Shown here: positions 31,719 to 40,384 of the stretch, in pieces
Position numbering within the stretch: the stretch's first letter is position 1
Layout: each line of letters begins with the position of its first letter
Source of the DNA: a virus
DNA length: 59,501 nt
Reading direction: 5' to 3' (one strand)
Virus record (IMG/VR): IMGVR_UViG_3300025889_000128
Location: 1 to 59,501 of that record
Notes under the pieces: generated by a model
What the model saw: only the letters and a program-made list of their open reading frames with translations
Told to the model about the DNA's origin: nothing
Database searches by the model: none
Translations under genes and position numbers: made by a program

Positions 31719-31909
31719 TTGGCATCAGGGGTAGGTTCTTTTTTGGCATCTAATACATAGGAAGCCTGTATTCTGAACATACATTTCATCAATTCCCTAG
31801 TATTAAACTTTTTAGACCTATCCTTTGTGTGATTTATAAACTGTTTGCCACAGGCTATACACACAGTACTTTCCAAGTTCTTTCTAGTAATAAGAGAAGA
31901 TTTCTCCAT
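31715..31909 (-). CDS. Small zinc-binding protein
   Basis: 64 residues; VCIACGKQFINH fits a CxxC...H site, with a basic central helix. It starts on the last base of the membrane-protein stop (TAATG) and ends with ATGA overlap, so three genes form one operon. Confidence 0.55.
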   Translation of the reverse strand: MEKSSLITRKNLESTVCIACGKQFINHTKDRSKKFNTRELMKCMFRIQASYVLDAKKEPTPDAK

Positions 31910-32076
31910 TATACAAGACTATCCCATTCCATCTTATATTGCTTTCGGAGTTTTTCGGGATTTGGTAGGCGTTTGGAACGCTTATACATGTGCCATGAAA
32001 GAATTAAACCGATAGGGGTAAAAACGAGCGAGCACACAAGAAACGTCAAAACTGCGACTTGCCACGTTTTTACCAT
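31909..32076 (-). CDS. Single-pass membrane microprotein
   Basis: 55 residues with one hydrophobic span at about 7-27 (VAVLTFLVCSLVFTPIGLIL) and a very basic cytoplasmic-type tail. TTTATAAA lies 26 bp upstream. Possible membrane anchor or small lysis/exclusion protein; unproven. Confidence 0.55.
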   Translation of the reverse strand: MVKTWQVAVLTFLVCSLVFTPIGLILSWHMYKRSKRLPNPEKLRKQYKMEWDSLV

Positions 32077-32097
32077 GCCTTATACACGCCTGCGACC

Positions 32098-32105
32098 TTT
32101 ATAAA
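32098..32105. promoter_or_regulatory. Symmetric TATA box TTTATAAA
   Basis: It serves the reverse gene at 32076 (26 bp). Being palindromic, it is also placed 26 bp before the first hairpin of the structured segment at 32126 on the plus strand. Confidence 0.55.
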
Positions 32106-32125
32106 TGTGTCGGAAAAATTTTTTC

Positions 32126-32254
32126 GGGTGCTTCGCACCCTCGATTAATTCCCAAAAGGAAAGGGGTAAATCTTACGTGTTTACCCACTTGCGACCTGCA
32201 AGAACGAGTCTAAGAGGGCTACCGAAGTTGCGAAGTAGCAAAGTAGGTAATCCC
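32126..32254 (+). ncRNA. Candidate structured noncoding RNA
   Basis: Four consecutive hairpins in a GC-richer island without an ORF: GGGTGC-TTC-GCACCC (32126-32140), GGGTAAA...TTTACCC (32164-32186), CTTGC...GCAAG (32188-32202), and GGGCTACC...GGTAATCCC (32216-32254) enclosing TTGC...GCAA. A TATA box is 26 bp before 32126. A transcript could end in the T-rich sequence near 32275-32288. No known RNA family was recognised, and it is not a tRNA. Confidence 0.45.
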
Positions 32255-32294
32255 TGACGACTATCATATAGTAGGTTGTCCTAACTTATATATT

Positions 32295-32480
32295 TTAATC
32301 GTCGTCTTCTTCTTTTCTATTAAACATTTTATGTGCTTCTAATTCATCTTCAATTAGAAAACTGATCTTCCAGAATAGTCTTCTGTCTTCGAGTGTTATT
32401 TTTTCAAGTGGTAATTTTGCATAAATTAATTCCCACCATCTCAATAACGTATTGTAGTCTTTGAGAGTTAATTCGACCAT
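32295..32480 (-). CDS. Hypothetical helical protein
   Basis: 61 residues, helix-rich (LKDYNTLLRWWELIYAKL) with an acidic end. TTTAAATA on this strand is 26 bp upstream of the ATG. No family was recognised. Confidence 0.55.
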   Translation of the reverse strand: MVELTLKDYNTLLRWWELIYAKLPLEKITLEDRRLFWKISFLIEDELEAHKMFNRKEEDDD

Positions 32481-32504
32481 ACAAAATCGTTTATGTTATA
32501 GTAT

Positions 32505-32714
32505 TTAAATTCTCTTACAATGTTGAGTATCGTACGAACGCTTATATCTCTTGCTACTTCGTAGTCTATCTCCACAACATGGACAGTGAATCTTTCCATC
32601 AAAATTGGACTTTAGAAACCATTCTTCACACTTTGCACATCTATGTGAGTCACGATAATTTCGTTTACCCATTGGTGCACAGTATCTATTACAGATGTTT
32701 TTACAATGATGCAT
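32505..32714 (-). CDS. Thaumarchaeal-type double zinc ribbon
   Basis: 69 residues: CKNICNRYC, then RCAKCEEWF, then HCPCCGDRLRSSKRYKR. This order is the recurring zinc-ribbon family of Thaumarchaeota, with paralogues here at 19282 and 39531. TTTTTATAG is 26 bp upstream. A host-lineage marker; the function is unknown. Confidence 0.75.
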   Translation of the reverse strand: MHHCKNICNRYCAPMGKRNYRDSHRCAKCEEWFLKSNFDGKIHCPCCGDRLRSSKRYKRSYDTQHCKRI

Positions 32715-32743
32715 GTAGTATAATGATTTCTACGCTATAAAAA

Positions 32744-32820
32744 CCTAGCTACTTCGCTACGGTAGTCCTCTCCCTCAGCGTAAAGCATCATGGGAGTATG
32801 CAATCGCTCACACTACTAGG
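32744..32820. other. Structured spacer with closing stem
   Basis: CCTAG (32744) and CTAGG (32816-32820) can close a multibranch structure containing CTAC...GTAG and CTCCC...GGGAG hairpins. It shares GCTACTTCGC, inverted, with the candidate RNA at 32126-32254. It lacks a T-loop consensus and an anticodon-sized loop, so it is not a tRNA. Confidence 0.3.
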
Positions 32821-32858
32821 CAATAAACTTTTTATATGTATTGTTTATAAGTTTAACC

Positions 32859-32990
32859 ATGCCTAAAGACGATTTTGAAGTAATCGATATTAAAGATCCA
32901 GAAAATCCTAAAGAGATTAAGATGGAAAAGAAAAAATCAGAGTGCATTTGTGATGGATCACGACATATACAGTGTCCAGTACACAGATAA
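32859..32990 (+). CDS. 43-residue zinc microprotein
   Basis: An acidic/basic N-terminus, then ECICDGSRHIQCPVHR, a CxC...H...CxxH site. TTTATATG is 26 bp before the ATG. First forward gene of the virion module; the function is unknown. Confidence 0.6.
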   Translation: MPKDDFEVIDIKDPENPKEIKMEKKKSECICDGSRHIQCPVHR

Positions 32991-33019
32991 ACACTTTTTT
33001 TACATTTTTTTAACAAAAC

Positions 33020-33028
33020 TTTATATAA
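33020..33028 (+). promoter_or_regulatory. TATA box of the portal gene
   Basis: TTTATATAA is centred 26 bp before ATG 33050; leaderless late promoter. Confidence 0.7.
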
Positions 33029-33049
33029 TTAAGTTAAGCGTATTTTAAT

Positions 33050-35011
33050 ATGGGCTTTAGAGACTATCTAACCAACGTAAGCAAGGCTTTTATTAATAAA
33101 TCTAATACCGAAACTACAGTTAGACCTAGTATTACAACCCCATATATGAGTACCGATACAGGTGCAAAGTTACCTATTTTCCCATTCCCACTGATGATGA
33201 TTTACGAATTAGCAGATAATATTGATGCATTAAGAATACCTATTGAGACAATTAATAGAGAAATGTTTAAGAATGGATTCGAAATTGTGGAAAAATGGAA
33301 GTATAAATGCGAGAATTGTGGTAAAGAGTTCCAATATGCACCAACTATTGATGATAAACCAGATGAACAACCATTTGAGCAGAACCAAGATAACGAAACA
33401 AATGCAATTCCAAAAGCAAAGGCAATTATTGATGAATCACAGTTACAATGTGATACATGTGGCAATACAAACCTAAGACGACCAGTACCAGAACACAGAT
33501 TAATACTTGAAAACCTTATTACAAAACCAGTAAATGGAAACCAACAAACACTTGAAGATTTAGCAAGACAGTTGGAAAGAGATTTGGAAATTGCAGATAA
33601 TGCATACTTGTTAGTGTTGAAACAGTATAATATCAATGATAGAACTGGTGAAATTAATCACGATCAATCCGAAATCAAAGAGTATCTTAGAATAGATCCA
33701 CCACAGGTAGCCATGATTTGCGATTCTGATGGTAGATTGGGATATAACGACAAACACGAACCTATATTTGTTTGTCCATACTTTGAACATAGAAGAACTA
33801 GACTCCACAAAGATACATGTGAAAAAACAGATGATGGAGTTCATAGTAATCCAGTTAAAGCCCTAAAGGCATTGATTGAAGTAAATGCTGTTTATTCGAT
33901 TGGTACTCCACAACCAAAGTCAGTAATTTATGGAGAGGGTGAAGTTGTTTGGAAAGCAGGTAAATACAAGCCATCATTAGTATATGGATTCTCCCCTATT
34001 TATGCTGTATGGTCTAAAGCCATGACATTATCTCACATGGACGAATATGTTAGAAAGTATTTCGATAAAATGAGACCACCAAGAGGTATGTTGGTTATTG
34101 CATCAAGAAACTATGAGACATTTAGAAAATCATGGGGTGAACTTGAGATGAGAGCAGCAGAAGATCCTTATATGATTCACCCATTGATGGTAGAATCTGA
34201 TAAAGGTGGAAAGAACATGGCACAATGGATTGATTTCACTGGATCATTAAGAGAATTAGAATTTATTGAAGTTAGAAAGGAATTAAGACAACTAATTGGT
34301 GCAATTTATGGTGTCTTACCACTCTATTTCGGTGAAATGGTAGGTGGGTGGTCACAAGAGGGATTACAAGTTACAATTACAAACAGAGCAGTAAAATGGG
34401 GACAAGACATACTATCAAAGGCATTTTTCGATAAAATTGCAGAGATGTTGAATGTAGATGATTGGCATTTAAGATTAAAAGGTGGAGAAGAAAACGACAA
34501 ACTCAGAGAACTACAAACTGATGGTGTTGAAATTCAAAACATGGCTATTCTACAACAAATGGGCTTTGATATTACCAGAACTCACACTGGAGAGTTCAAA
34601 GTAAGCAAAGAAACTGCATTAAGTGCAAGTGATATGATGATGAATGACATGCAAGCAAGAATGGGTAGAGGTAGAGGAACTGCATCTCCAAAAGAAAATA
34701 GACAAAATATGCAAGGTGAACCATTACAAACTAGACCATCTGATATGGGTGGAGTTAGTCAAGGATTCCCTGCAAGTGGTTCTGGTACTACAATGTCAAA
34801 GAAAGCATACAATGACGGTATTACTCCAGATAACTTTGATGTTATCAAATCATTACTACAAACTGCTGTAAATTATGATTGGAATAAGGGAAAAATGGTA
34901 GATGAACTAAGAAAACAAGCAGGTATGACAGTTAGACAAGCAAGAGATTTAGTTAAAAACGAATTAAGTATGGTAAAAAGATGGGAAGACGTTGACGAAG
35001 AAAAATCATAA
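33050..35011 (+). CDS. Portal protein with zinc-ribbon insertion
   Basis: 653 residues. The 12-mer portal forms the DNA gate at one capsid vertex. Portal-like features: an N-terminal segment with ELADNIDALRIPIETINREMF, and the central FIEVRKELRQLIGAIYGVLPLYFGE...SQEGLQ...NRAVKWGQDIL helix region (cited in pieces). Between residues 87 and 137 sit CENC and CDTC, a zinc ribbon split by an acidic loop, an unusual insertion. The C-terminal 60 residues form a separate helical domain. Followed by the capsid genes after four small ORFs. Confidence 0.9.
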   Translation: MGFRDYLTNVSKAFINKSNTETTVRPSITTPYMSTDTGAKLPIFPFPLMMIYELADNIDALRIPIETINREMFKNGFEIVEKWKYKCENCGKEFQYAPTIDDKPDEQPFEQNQDNETNAIPKAKAIIDESQLQCDTCGNTNLRRPVPEHRLILENLITKPVNGNQQTLEDLARQLERDLEIADNAYLLVLKQYNINDRTGEINHDQSEIKEYLRIDPPQVAMICDSDGRLGYNDKHEPIFVCPYFEHRRTRLHKDTCEKTDDGVHSNPVKALKALIEVNAVYSIGTPQPKSVIYGEGEVVWKAGKYKPSLVYGFSPIYAVWSKAMTLSHMDEYVRKYFDKMRPPRGMLVIASRNYETFRKSWGELEMRAAEDPYMIHPLMVESDKGGKNMAQWIDFTGSLRELEFIEVRKELRQLIGAIYGVLPLYFGEMVGGWSQEGLQVTITNRAVKWGQDILSKAFFDKIAEMLNVDDWHLRLKGGEENDKLRELQTDGVEIQNMAILQQMGFDITRTHTGEFKVSKETALSASDMMMNDMQARMGRGRGTASPKENRQNMQGEPLQTRPSDMGGVSQGFPASGSGTTMSKKAYNDGITPDNFDVIKSLLQTAVNYDWNKGKMVDELRKQAGMTVRQARDLVKNELSMVKRWEDVDEEKS

Positions 35012-35043
35012 ATGTCAGAAATGTTCAGATAAAGAAAAAGAAA

Positions 35044-35493
35044 ATGGCAGAGAAACTGAATATTAACCATGGTGGAACTGATATTGGTAAAAAATTACTA
35101 AGAAAACATCAAGAAAACGAATTTACCAAGGTAAATAACTACAAAGAAGCAGTTTGTTTGAACTGTTTGAAAAACGATAGAGCAATCGCTACAATAGCCA
35201 TGATTTGTGGAGAATGTGCAGGTAAACGTGGAAGAGAAGCATTATTGGCTACAATTTCACATAAATTCTATGGTCTTTGTCTATTTTGTGGAGAACATAA
35301 ATTCAACTTGGAAGAAATTAATGCAAGATTTTGTATGACATGTCATGGTAGAATAGCACAAATTACAAAAGAATACAATAAAAAAGGTGGAATGTATGGT
35401 GCTGATCCATTTTGGCAAAAGATGAGAAGAAAATACGGTAAAGATTGGCAAATAAAATTTAAAGAGGGTTGGAATACTAAAGGACGAGATTAA
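35044..35493 (+). CDS. Multi-zinc-ribbon protein
   Basis: 149 residues with four CxxC pairs (CLNC, CGEC, CLFC, CMTC), enough for two zinc ribbons, then a basic C-terminus (KMRRKYGKDWQIKFKEGW). It lies directly behind the portal gene. Nucleic-acid binding is likely; the virion role is unknown. Confidence 0.65.
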   Translation: MAEKLNINHGGTDIGKKLLRKHQENEFTKVNNYKEAVCLNCLKNDRAIATIAMICGECAGKRGREALLATISHKFYGLCLFCGEHKFNLEEINARFCMTCHGRIAQITKEYNKKGGMYGADPFWQKMRRKYGKDWQIKFKEGWNTKGRD

Positions 35494-35905
35494 TTCTATC
35501 TCTCATAAAGTCGTAAAATCTATGTTCCCAATTAACTTTGTATTTTCCCTTGTGGAAATCACCATAAAATCTGTCTACCTTTGTTTCATACAATGGCGAT
35601 CTAAGAAATCTTGGTTTAAACAATAATTTATTTTTCTTTGCATCAAATACACATTGATTATGTTTTATCAAATCAACAGTTCCTTTAAGTTCTTCTGGTA
35701 ATACTCCATTTCTTGCATGCACTATTGTTCTATTCATGTTTAATCGTTCTTTTTGATTATTAGTATTAGTTACTGCGATTAAATGTAATCTAGGAACTAT
35801 GTAAATATCTATTAATTTTGCATTAAACATAGGATCTTCAATAAAATCCTTGTAAATTCTATTATAAACTTCTAAACTAGAATAGACATAGAAAGATGTT
35901 GCCAT
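35477..35905 (-). CDS. Hypothetical protein on the opposite strand of the virion module
   Basis: 142 residues, basic and aromatic, with FYVYSSLEVYNRIYKDFIE at the N-terminus. No family was recognised. It is the only long reverse gene inside the structural block; convergent overlap of 17 nt with the zinc-ribbon gene. Confidence 0.55.
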   Translation of the reverse strand: MATSFYVYSSLEVYNRIYKDFIEDPMFNAKLIDIYIVPRLHLIAVTNTNNQKERLNMNRTIVHARNGVLPEELKGTVDLIKHNQCVFDAKKNKLLFKPRFLRSPLYETKVDRFYGDFHKGKYKVNWEHRFYDFMRDRINLVL

Positions 35906-35945
35906 AATACATTATTTTAAATAATAGTATCGTTATATTAACCTT

Positions 35946-36197
35946 ATGCTAGAGATGATAGAAGCAGTATCTACAGAACTACTAACTGCTGTTTTGTTAG
36001 GAGTAGGTGCAGGTCTTGTAGGTTATTTCAGAAAAATCCAAAAAACTAATAGTGATTTGTGCAAAAAAGTCGAAAGATTACAAAAAACTATTATTATTTT
36101 GGCAAAAGTTATAGATCAAAACGTTAAACGTGCTCACCCTGACCAAGAATCAGAATTAGATGAACTTGTACAGGAATTATTAGCAGATAATGAGTAA
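35946..36197 (+). CDS. Small membrane-anchored coiled-coil protein
   Basis: 83 residues: one TM span at about 9-27 (STELLTAVLLGVGAGLVGYF), then a heptad-rich helix (KVERLQKTIIILAKVIDQ) and an acidic end. The layout resembles spanin or holin partner proteins. It precedes a three-TM protein, so a lysis pair is possible. Confidence 0.6.
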   Translation: MLEMIEAVSTELLTAVLLGVGAGLVGYFRKIQKTNSDLCKKVERLQKTIIILAKVIDQNVKRAHPDQESELDELVQELLADNE

Positions 36198-36230
36198 AGA
36201 TTATATTAAGGTTGTGAACCAATCATCTAC

Positions 36231-36500
36231 ATGAACGAATACATTGTTATACTTGCAATCGTTGCAGCAGCAATCGGTGCAGTAGCAAGTACCATTCAGG
36301 GGTATATGAGGGCTGAGGGCAATTATTCATTGAAAAAATTGGCTTCTGCCTTAGTATCATCTGTATTCTTCGCCTTTGGTATTGTAAATATTACCAATGT
36401 TGAAGCAAGTTTTGGTACAATAGGTGTTGTAGGAATATTCATTTCTAACGCACTTTTGGGATATGGTATTGACCAAGCCCATTCAGCATTGGACAAATAA
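36231..36500 (+). CDS. Holin-like protein with three TM segments
   Basis: 89 residues with hydrophobic spans at about 4-22, 42-57 and 63-80. Short, positively charged loops and position before the capsid genes resemble phage holins. No endolysin is visible; in archaea a peptidoglycan lysin would not be useful. The lysis role is inferred. Confidence 0.6.
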   Translation: MNEYIVILAIVAAAIGAVASTIQGYMRAEGNYSLKKLASALVSSVFFAFGIVNITNVEASFGTIGVVGIFISNALLGYGIDQAHSALDK

Positions 36501-36563
36501 TCCAATGTTTATTCATTTTTTTAACTAAAAACTTTAAATAGTTCACAATAGGTTTATATATTA

Positions 36564-38249
36564 ATGAGTGAAGAACTATACTTCAACCAACTTGTTACAA
36601 AGTCTTTGCACGCGATGCATGGTAACGATAGATTCTTTGAGGGTTATCTTACCGTAGAGGTGAAAGACAAGCAAGGTGAGATTACAGTTGTTGACGAACT
36701 CATAAAAGTACTACCTATATGGATAGACAGAGGTGCACCAATTACCGATACACACAGTAATCGAGTAATAGGCAAAGGTATCAACTACCAGAGAACTATC
36801 TACAAAGGAGTCAATGGGGAAGAATACCCTGCAATCAAAATCATAGGCAAAATTCACAGTGACTATGAATTGGATAATGAAATTTGGAAAAGAATAACAA
36901 GTGGAGAGTATAAGGGACTTTCATTTGGTGGAGCTACAAAAGCCAGTAGAGAGCCAATAGTTATGAAAGACGGAAGTATGGCTTATAGATTAAAAGACCT
37001 TGAGCATTACGAAGTCGCAGTTTGCAAAGATCCTGCAGTACCTTTGGCATTAATTACTGATTTTAATCCTATTGCAAAAGCCATGACAGATGATTATACT
37101 ATGCACTCTGAGGGTAAAATGCTCATTAGATGTGGTAAATTTGGTTGTATGGTTGAAAAAGCAGATTCAGATACTAAATTACAAGGAACAAGAGAAATAG
37201 GTTCAGATCCAGAGGCACAACATAAAGAATCAGAACAAGTAACTGAAAAAGAAAATAGTCAATTAGAAATGGGAACTAAAGTAGAGATGGAACATACTGA
37301 TGATAAAGAAGAAGCAAAGAAAATTGCCATGGATCATTTGAAAGAAGATCCAAATTATTATACTAAATTAGGTGAAGCCATGCCAAAAGAAAAGAAAATT
37401 ATGAAAGAAAAAGCAGATAAAGATGATGATAAAGAAGATAAAAAAGATGATGATAAAAAAGATGATGATAAAAAAGAACATGTAGACCTAGGAGATCATA
37501 AGAAATATCCAAAATGGAGTGATAAACAAGAAGCTTTAGAAGCACAAGGTCATAGTGAAGAATCAGCAAAGAAAATAATCGGTGCTGCATTAAAATCAGA
37601 GCAAAAAGCAATAGATTCATATAAAAATGCCACAATATTTATAAATACACTTATTAAAGATTTAACTAATAACATGGTCGAGAAAGACGAATCCAAAGAA
37701 TCCAAATCTCACGAAGAAGAGGAAACTGAAGATGAAGACAAATCCAAAGAAAGCAAAGTCGAAAAAGCCAACACTGATTTTAGAGAAGCTATCAAATCAA
37801 ACTTTGAAGCTATGACCGAAGTCATTCAATCACTCGCTGAAACACAAAAAAGCGTTTCAGAGACACTCAAAAGTGTTGACGATAGACTCAAAGCATTAGA
37901 GACTCCAACTGACCTACCTTTGAAACCAGCTACAACTGATTCCGAAGATATTGGTGCAGATGTTAAAGTCCCTGCTGAGCCTTATGTATCCAACTCAGAA
38001 CAAGCTAGCCTTGATGCTGATGGTGCAGGTCATGAGAAAGATGAGGGCAAATTGACAATGCAAGAGAAAACCTTTACAACTTCAACTCCAAGACCAAATG
38101 CACCTGTTGAAACTATCAACAAGTCATTTTCACAAGATTATAACCTTGTATTGAAAGATGCAAGAGAATCTGGTGACTTGAGCCAAGTAGCAAAGAACAT
38201 TCTCATTGGAAAATATACTCCCGACATTAAAAGCGAGGAATGGTATTAG
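36564..38249 (+). CDS. Prohead protease fused to scaffold
   Basis: 561 residues. The N-terminal U35/HK97-type serine protease domain has GAPITDTHSN (H64) and YKGLSFGGATK (S120). A middle MEHTDDKEEAKKIAMDHL segment resembles the DUF5661-type helical domain often attached to such proteases. KYPKWSDKQEALEAQGHS and a long acidic coiled coil (about 400-460) form the scaffold part. The protein would shape the prohead and then digest the scaffold. The stop abuts the capsid ATG directly. TTTAAATA is 26 bp upstream. Confidence 0.88.
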   Translation: MSEELYFNQLVTKSLHAMHGNDRFFEGYLTVEVKDKQGEITVVDELIKVLPIWIDRGAPITDTHSNRVIGKGINYQRTIYKGVNGEEYPAIKIIGKIHSDYELDNEIWKRITSGEYKGLSFGGATKASREPIVMKDGSMAYRLKDLEHYEVAVCKDPAVPLALITDFNPIAKAMTDDYTMHSEGKMLIRCGKFGCMVEKADSDTKLQGTREIGSDPEAQHKESEQVTEKENSQLEMGTKVEMEHTDDKEEAKKIAMDHLKEDPNYYTKLGEAMPKEKKIMKEKADKDDDKEDKKDDDKKDDDKKEHVDLGDHKKYPKWSDKQEALEAQGHSEESAKKIIGAALKSEQKAIDSYKNATIFINTLIKDLTNNMVEKDESKESKSHEEEETEDEDKSKESKVEKANTDFREAIKSNFEAMTEVIQSLAETQKSVSETLKSVDDRLKALETPTDLPLKPATTDSEDIGADVKVPAEPYVSNSEQASLDADGAGHEKDEGKLTMQEKTFTTSTPRPNAPVETINKSFSQDYNLVLKDARESGDLSQVAKNILIGKYTPDIKSEEWY

Positions 38250-39464
38250 ATGGTTCAAATCAGAACAATAGATGAGCTCGAAGCACTCTATTATGGTTTC
38301 AACAGAAATCTCATTCAAAAAGCTGATGCACCTATCACAACTGCCACAAGTGGTACTTTTAACGCCATTTTTGGTGCTTATGCATGGGCTCAACTTAACT
38401 TGGAAGCAAACGCTTTTGGTATTCTTCCAAAGTATCCATGGGATAAATCTGGTTGGCGTGTCATAACAGCTAGAGCAGCAGGTCTTGCTGATGCAGGTTC
38501 AAACAATAACACCTCTCTTGGTGGAACTGCCGAGGGTGGACTTATTGCTGATACCGTAAAACCAACTCTCCAAGAATTAGATGTAAAACCAAAGACAGCA
38601 CAACTGCCTTTCAGTGCATCTGAAGTTATGGAATGGTTGGCAAGCCACAGTAAAGACGACATTTGGGGTGGACTTGGTTCACTTCGTTTGTTTATGGCAG
38701 TACAACATAAAGAAAACATCAATAAAATGCTTCTTGCCGATGTTGAGACACAAGCTAGTGGAGCTAGTGCTGATTTCGCAGGTTCATTAGACTTTGAATC
38801 CTTAGACAGAATTGTCTCAAGTGATGCAGAAGAAGATGCACTAGGTGGATCATACAACAATTATTATGATTGTTGGAATAAGATCGACAGAGATTCAGGC
38901 ACAGATTTCGACTCTACAGTTGAATCAGCTAGTGGTACTATCGGTACTGATGGTGTCCTTACTGACGATACCTTGAGAACTTTCCTAAGAAAGATCAGAA
39001 AGGCAGCAGGTAAAGATCCAAATGTATTCCTCGGTTCTCACGAAGTATATTCCGAAATTCAAGGCTTATACATGCCATCTGTAAGAATTGCAAATCCTTA
39101 CGGTGAAGCACTCGTACAAGTTGATGTTAACGGAATTTCAACATTCAAGGGAACTGGTGTTGGTATTCATGTAGACTCAATTTATGGAATCCCATTCATT
39201 CCAACTAAAGATGCACCATCTGGTGGTGGAAATGAAGTTGGTAGACTATTTGCATTAGATACTTCTGATGCAGAGGGTTATGGTTATCCAAGAATTGGTA
39301 TACAAATCGCAATCCCAACAGAGTATTACGAAGCAACTCGTAGAACACCTGCATATCCATTTGTCAACAATGCATTTGTTGAGAAAGGTGTGTTCAGAAC
39401 TATGGGTGAAACAGTTTGTCGTCACTTCAAAGCACAAGGAAAAATCAGAGACATTAAACTCTAA
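38250..39464 (+). CDS. Major capsid protein, HK97 fold
   Basis: 404 residues, immediately downstream of the protease-scaffold gene. The order LGGTAEGGLIADTVKPTLQELDVKPKTAQLPF...MAVQHKENINKMLLAD and a C-terminal P-loop-like region with GIPFIPTKD and IGIQIAIPTEYYEATRR are typical of HK97-type capsids (cited in pieces). It forms the icosahedral shell. A T-rich terminator follows. Confidence 0.9.
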   Translation: MVQIRTIDELEALYYGFNRNLIQKADAPITTATSGTFNAIFGAYAWAQLNLEANAFGILPKYPWDKSGWRVITARAAGLADAGSNNNTSLGGTAEGGLIADTVKPTLQELDVKPKTAQLPFSASEVMEWLASHSKDDIWGGLGSLRLFMAVQHKENINKMLLADVETQASGASADFAGSLDFESLDRIVSSDAEEDALGGSYNNYYDCWNKIDRDSGTDFDSTVESASGTIGTDGVLTDDTLRTFLRKIRKAAGKDPNVFLGSHEVYSEIQGLYMPSVRIANPYGEALVQVDVNGISTFKGTGVGIHVDSIYGIPFIPTKDAPSGGGNEVGRLFALDTSDAEGYGYPRIGIQIAIPTEYYEATRRTPAYPFVNNAFVEKGVFRTMGETVCRHFKAQGKIRDIKL

Positions 39465-39465
39465 A

Positions 39466-39497
39466 ATTTTTCTATCCCCCTTATTTTCTTTTTTTAT
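39466..39497 (+). terminator. T-rich terminator after the capsid gene
   Basis: Successive runs TTTTT, CCCCCTTATTTT and CTTTTTTT lie just after the capsid stop, a pattern used for archaeal termination. Confidence 0.55.
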
Positions 39498-39530
39498 ACG
39501 TTTAAATATAGGTACATTATACACAAATAC

Positions 39531-39737
39531 ATGGGATTTATTTGTAAAAACTATTGTGAGAGAATTGAAATCAAAGTATTTGCTGCAAATGCTTATGATG
39601 GTAATTGCTACTGTACTAGATGTTCAGTATGGTTAAAACTATCTGATTTGGAAGGATTAAAATGTCCTTGTTGTAAACAAAGAGCAAGACAGAAAAAAAG
39701 ATACCTTAGATCAAAAGAAATTAAACGTATTGATTAA
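39531..39737 (+). CDS. Thaumarchaeal-type double zinc ribbon
   Basis: 68 residues: ICKNYCERI, YCTRCSVWL, KCPCCKQRARQKKRYLR. A third paralogue of the lineage-specific family. TTTAAATATA is 26 bp upstream. It lies between capsid and amoC, suggesting insertion of host-derived cargo here. Confidence 0.75.
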   Translation: MGFICKNYCERIEIKVFAANAYDGNCYCTRCSVWLKLSDLEGLKCPCCKQRARQKKRYLRSKEIKRID

Positions 39738-39790
39738 CATCGATGATTAACATAGTGTTTTCTTTATATACTGTTTGTGCCTGATTAAAA

Positions 39791-39798
39791 TTTATATG
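39791..39798 (+). promoter_or_regulatory. TATA box of viral amoC
   Basis: TTTATATG is 26 bp before ATG 39821. It selects this ATG over the in-frame GTG at 39806 and indicates independent leaderless transcription. Confidence 0.75.
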
Positions 39799-39820
39799 TA
39801 TATTTGTGGAATTATTACTA

Positions 39821-40384
39821 ATGGCACAGATTCCTGCCTTAATTCCAAAAGAAGTTGAAATACAACGACTAAAGAAAATTTGGTTGATTGTAATTGCTAT
39901 GGGATCAGTAGCAGCATCAGTTGAAGTAGATAACTTCGTTGATGGTTCACTTCATCAAACATCAATCAGGGATTCTGCATTTACTCCTGCACACTGGTGG
40001 CTTTATAGTCACTTTGTCGCTTTACCTTTAGGGTGGGGTGCAGTTGCAATCTATGATAGGAAAGTCCCTATTCTTAGAGGAGTAAACAACTCAATGAACA
40101 CAGGATTAAAAATGACCATTCTTGGTTATTTGGCTACTATGTTTACCATTGGTGTAAACGAGATGTGGCACTTCTGGTTTGTTGAAGAAATATTTGCAGT
40201 ACCTAATCACTGGATGTTTAACATGGGAGTTGTAGTAGCTTTTATGGGTGCACTAGCTTATGTCGTAAGAGTATATGCTAGATTGGTTGAACTAGGTGCA
40301 GAAACACCAAGTGATAACCCATACGTTGCAGAAATGTATAAGATGGCACTTGAGGGAAAGCTATACAGCAGATCAATCCCATAA
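39821..40384 (+). CDS. amoC: Ammonia monooxygenase subunit C (viral copy)
   Basis: 187 residues, full length and nearly identical in layout to thaumarchaeal AmoC: MAQIPALIPKEVEIQRLKK, then hydrophobic helices. The conserved membrane motifs are VDNFVDGSLHQTS, FTPAHWWLYSHFVALPLGW, NEMWHFWFVEE and NHWMFNMG, containing the Asp and His residues expected at the CuC metal site. The ending is LEGKLYSRSIP. With AmoA and AmoB from the host it would oxidise ammonia to hydroxylamine in the membrane. It is an auxiliary metabolic gene flanked by capsid and decoration genes. Confidence 0.97.
   Translation: MAQIPALIPKEVEIQRLKKIWLIVIAMGSVAASVEVDNFVDGSLHQTSIRDSAFTPAHWWLYSHFVALPLGWGAVAIYDRKVPILRGVNNSMNTGLKMTILGYLATMFTIGVNEMWHFWFVEEIFAVPNHWMFNMGVVVAFMGALAYVVRVYARLVELGAETPSDNPYVAEMYKMALEGKLYSRSIP

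Noticed and set aside
32744-32820. tRNA gene
   Set aside because: It has a closing stem and inner hairpins, but no T-loop consensus, no 7-nt anticodon loop and no D-loop pattern on either strand.
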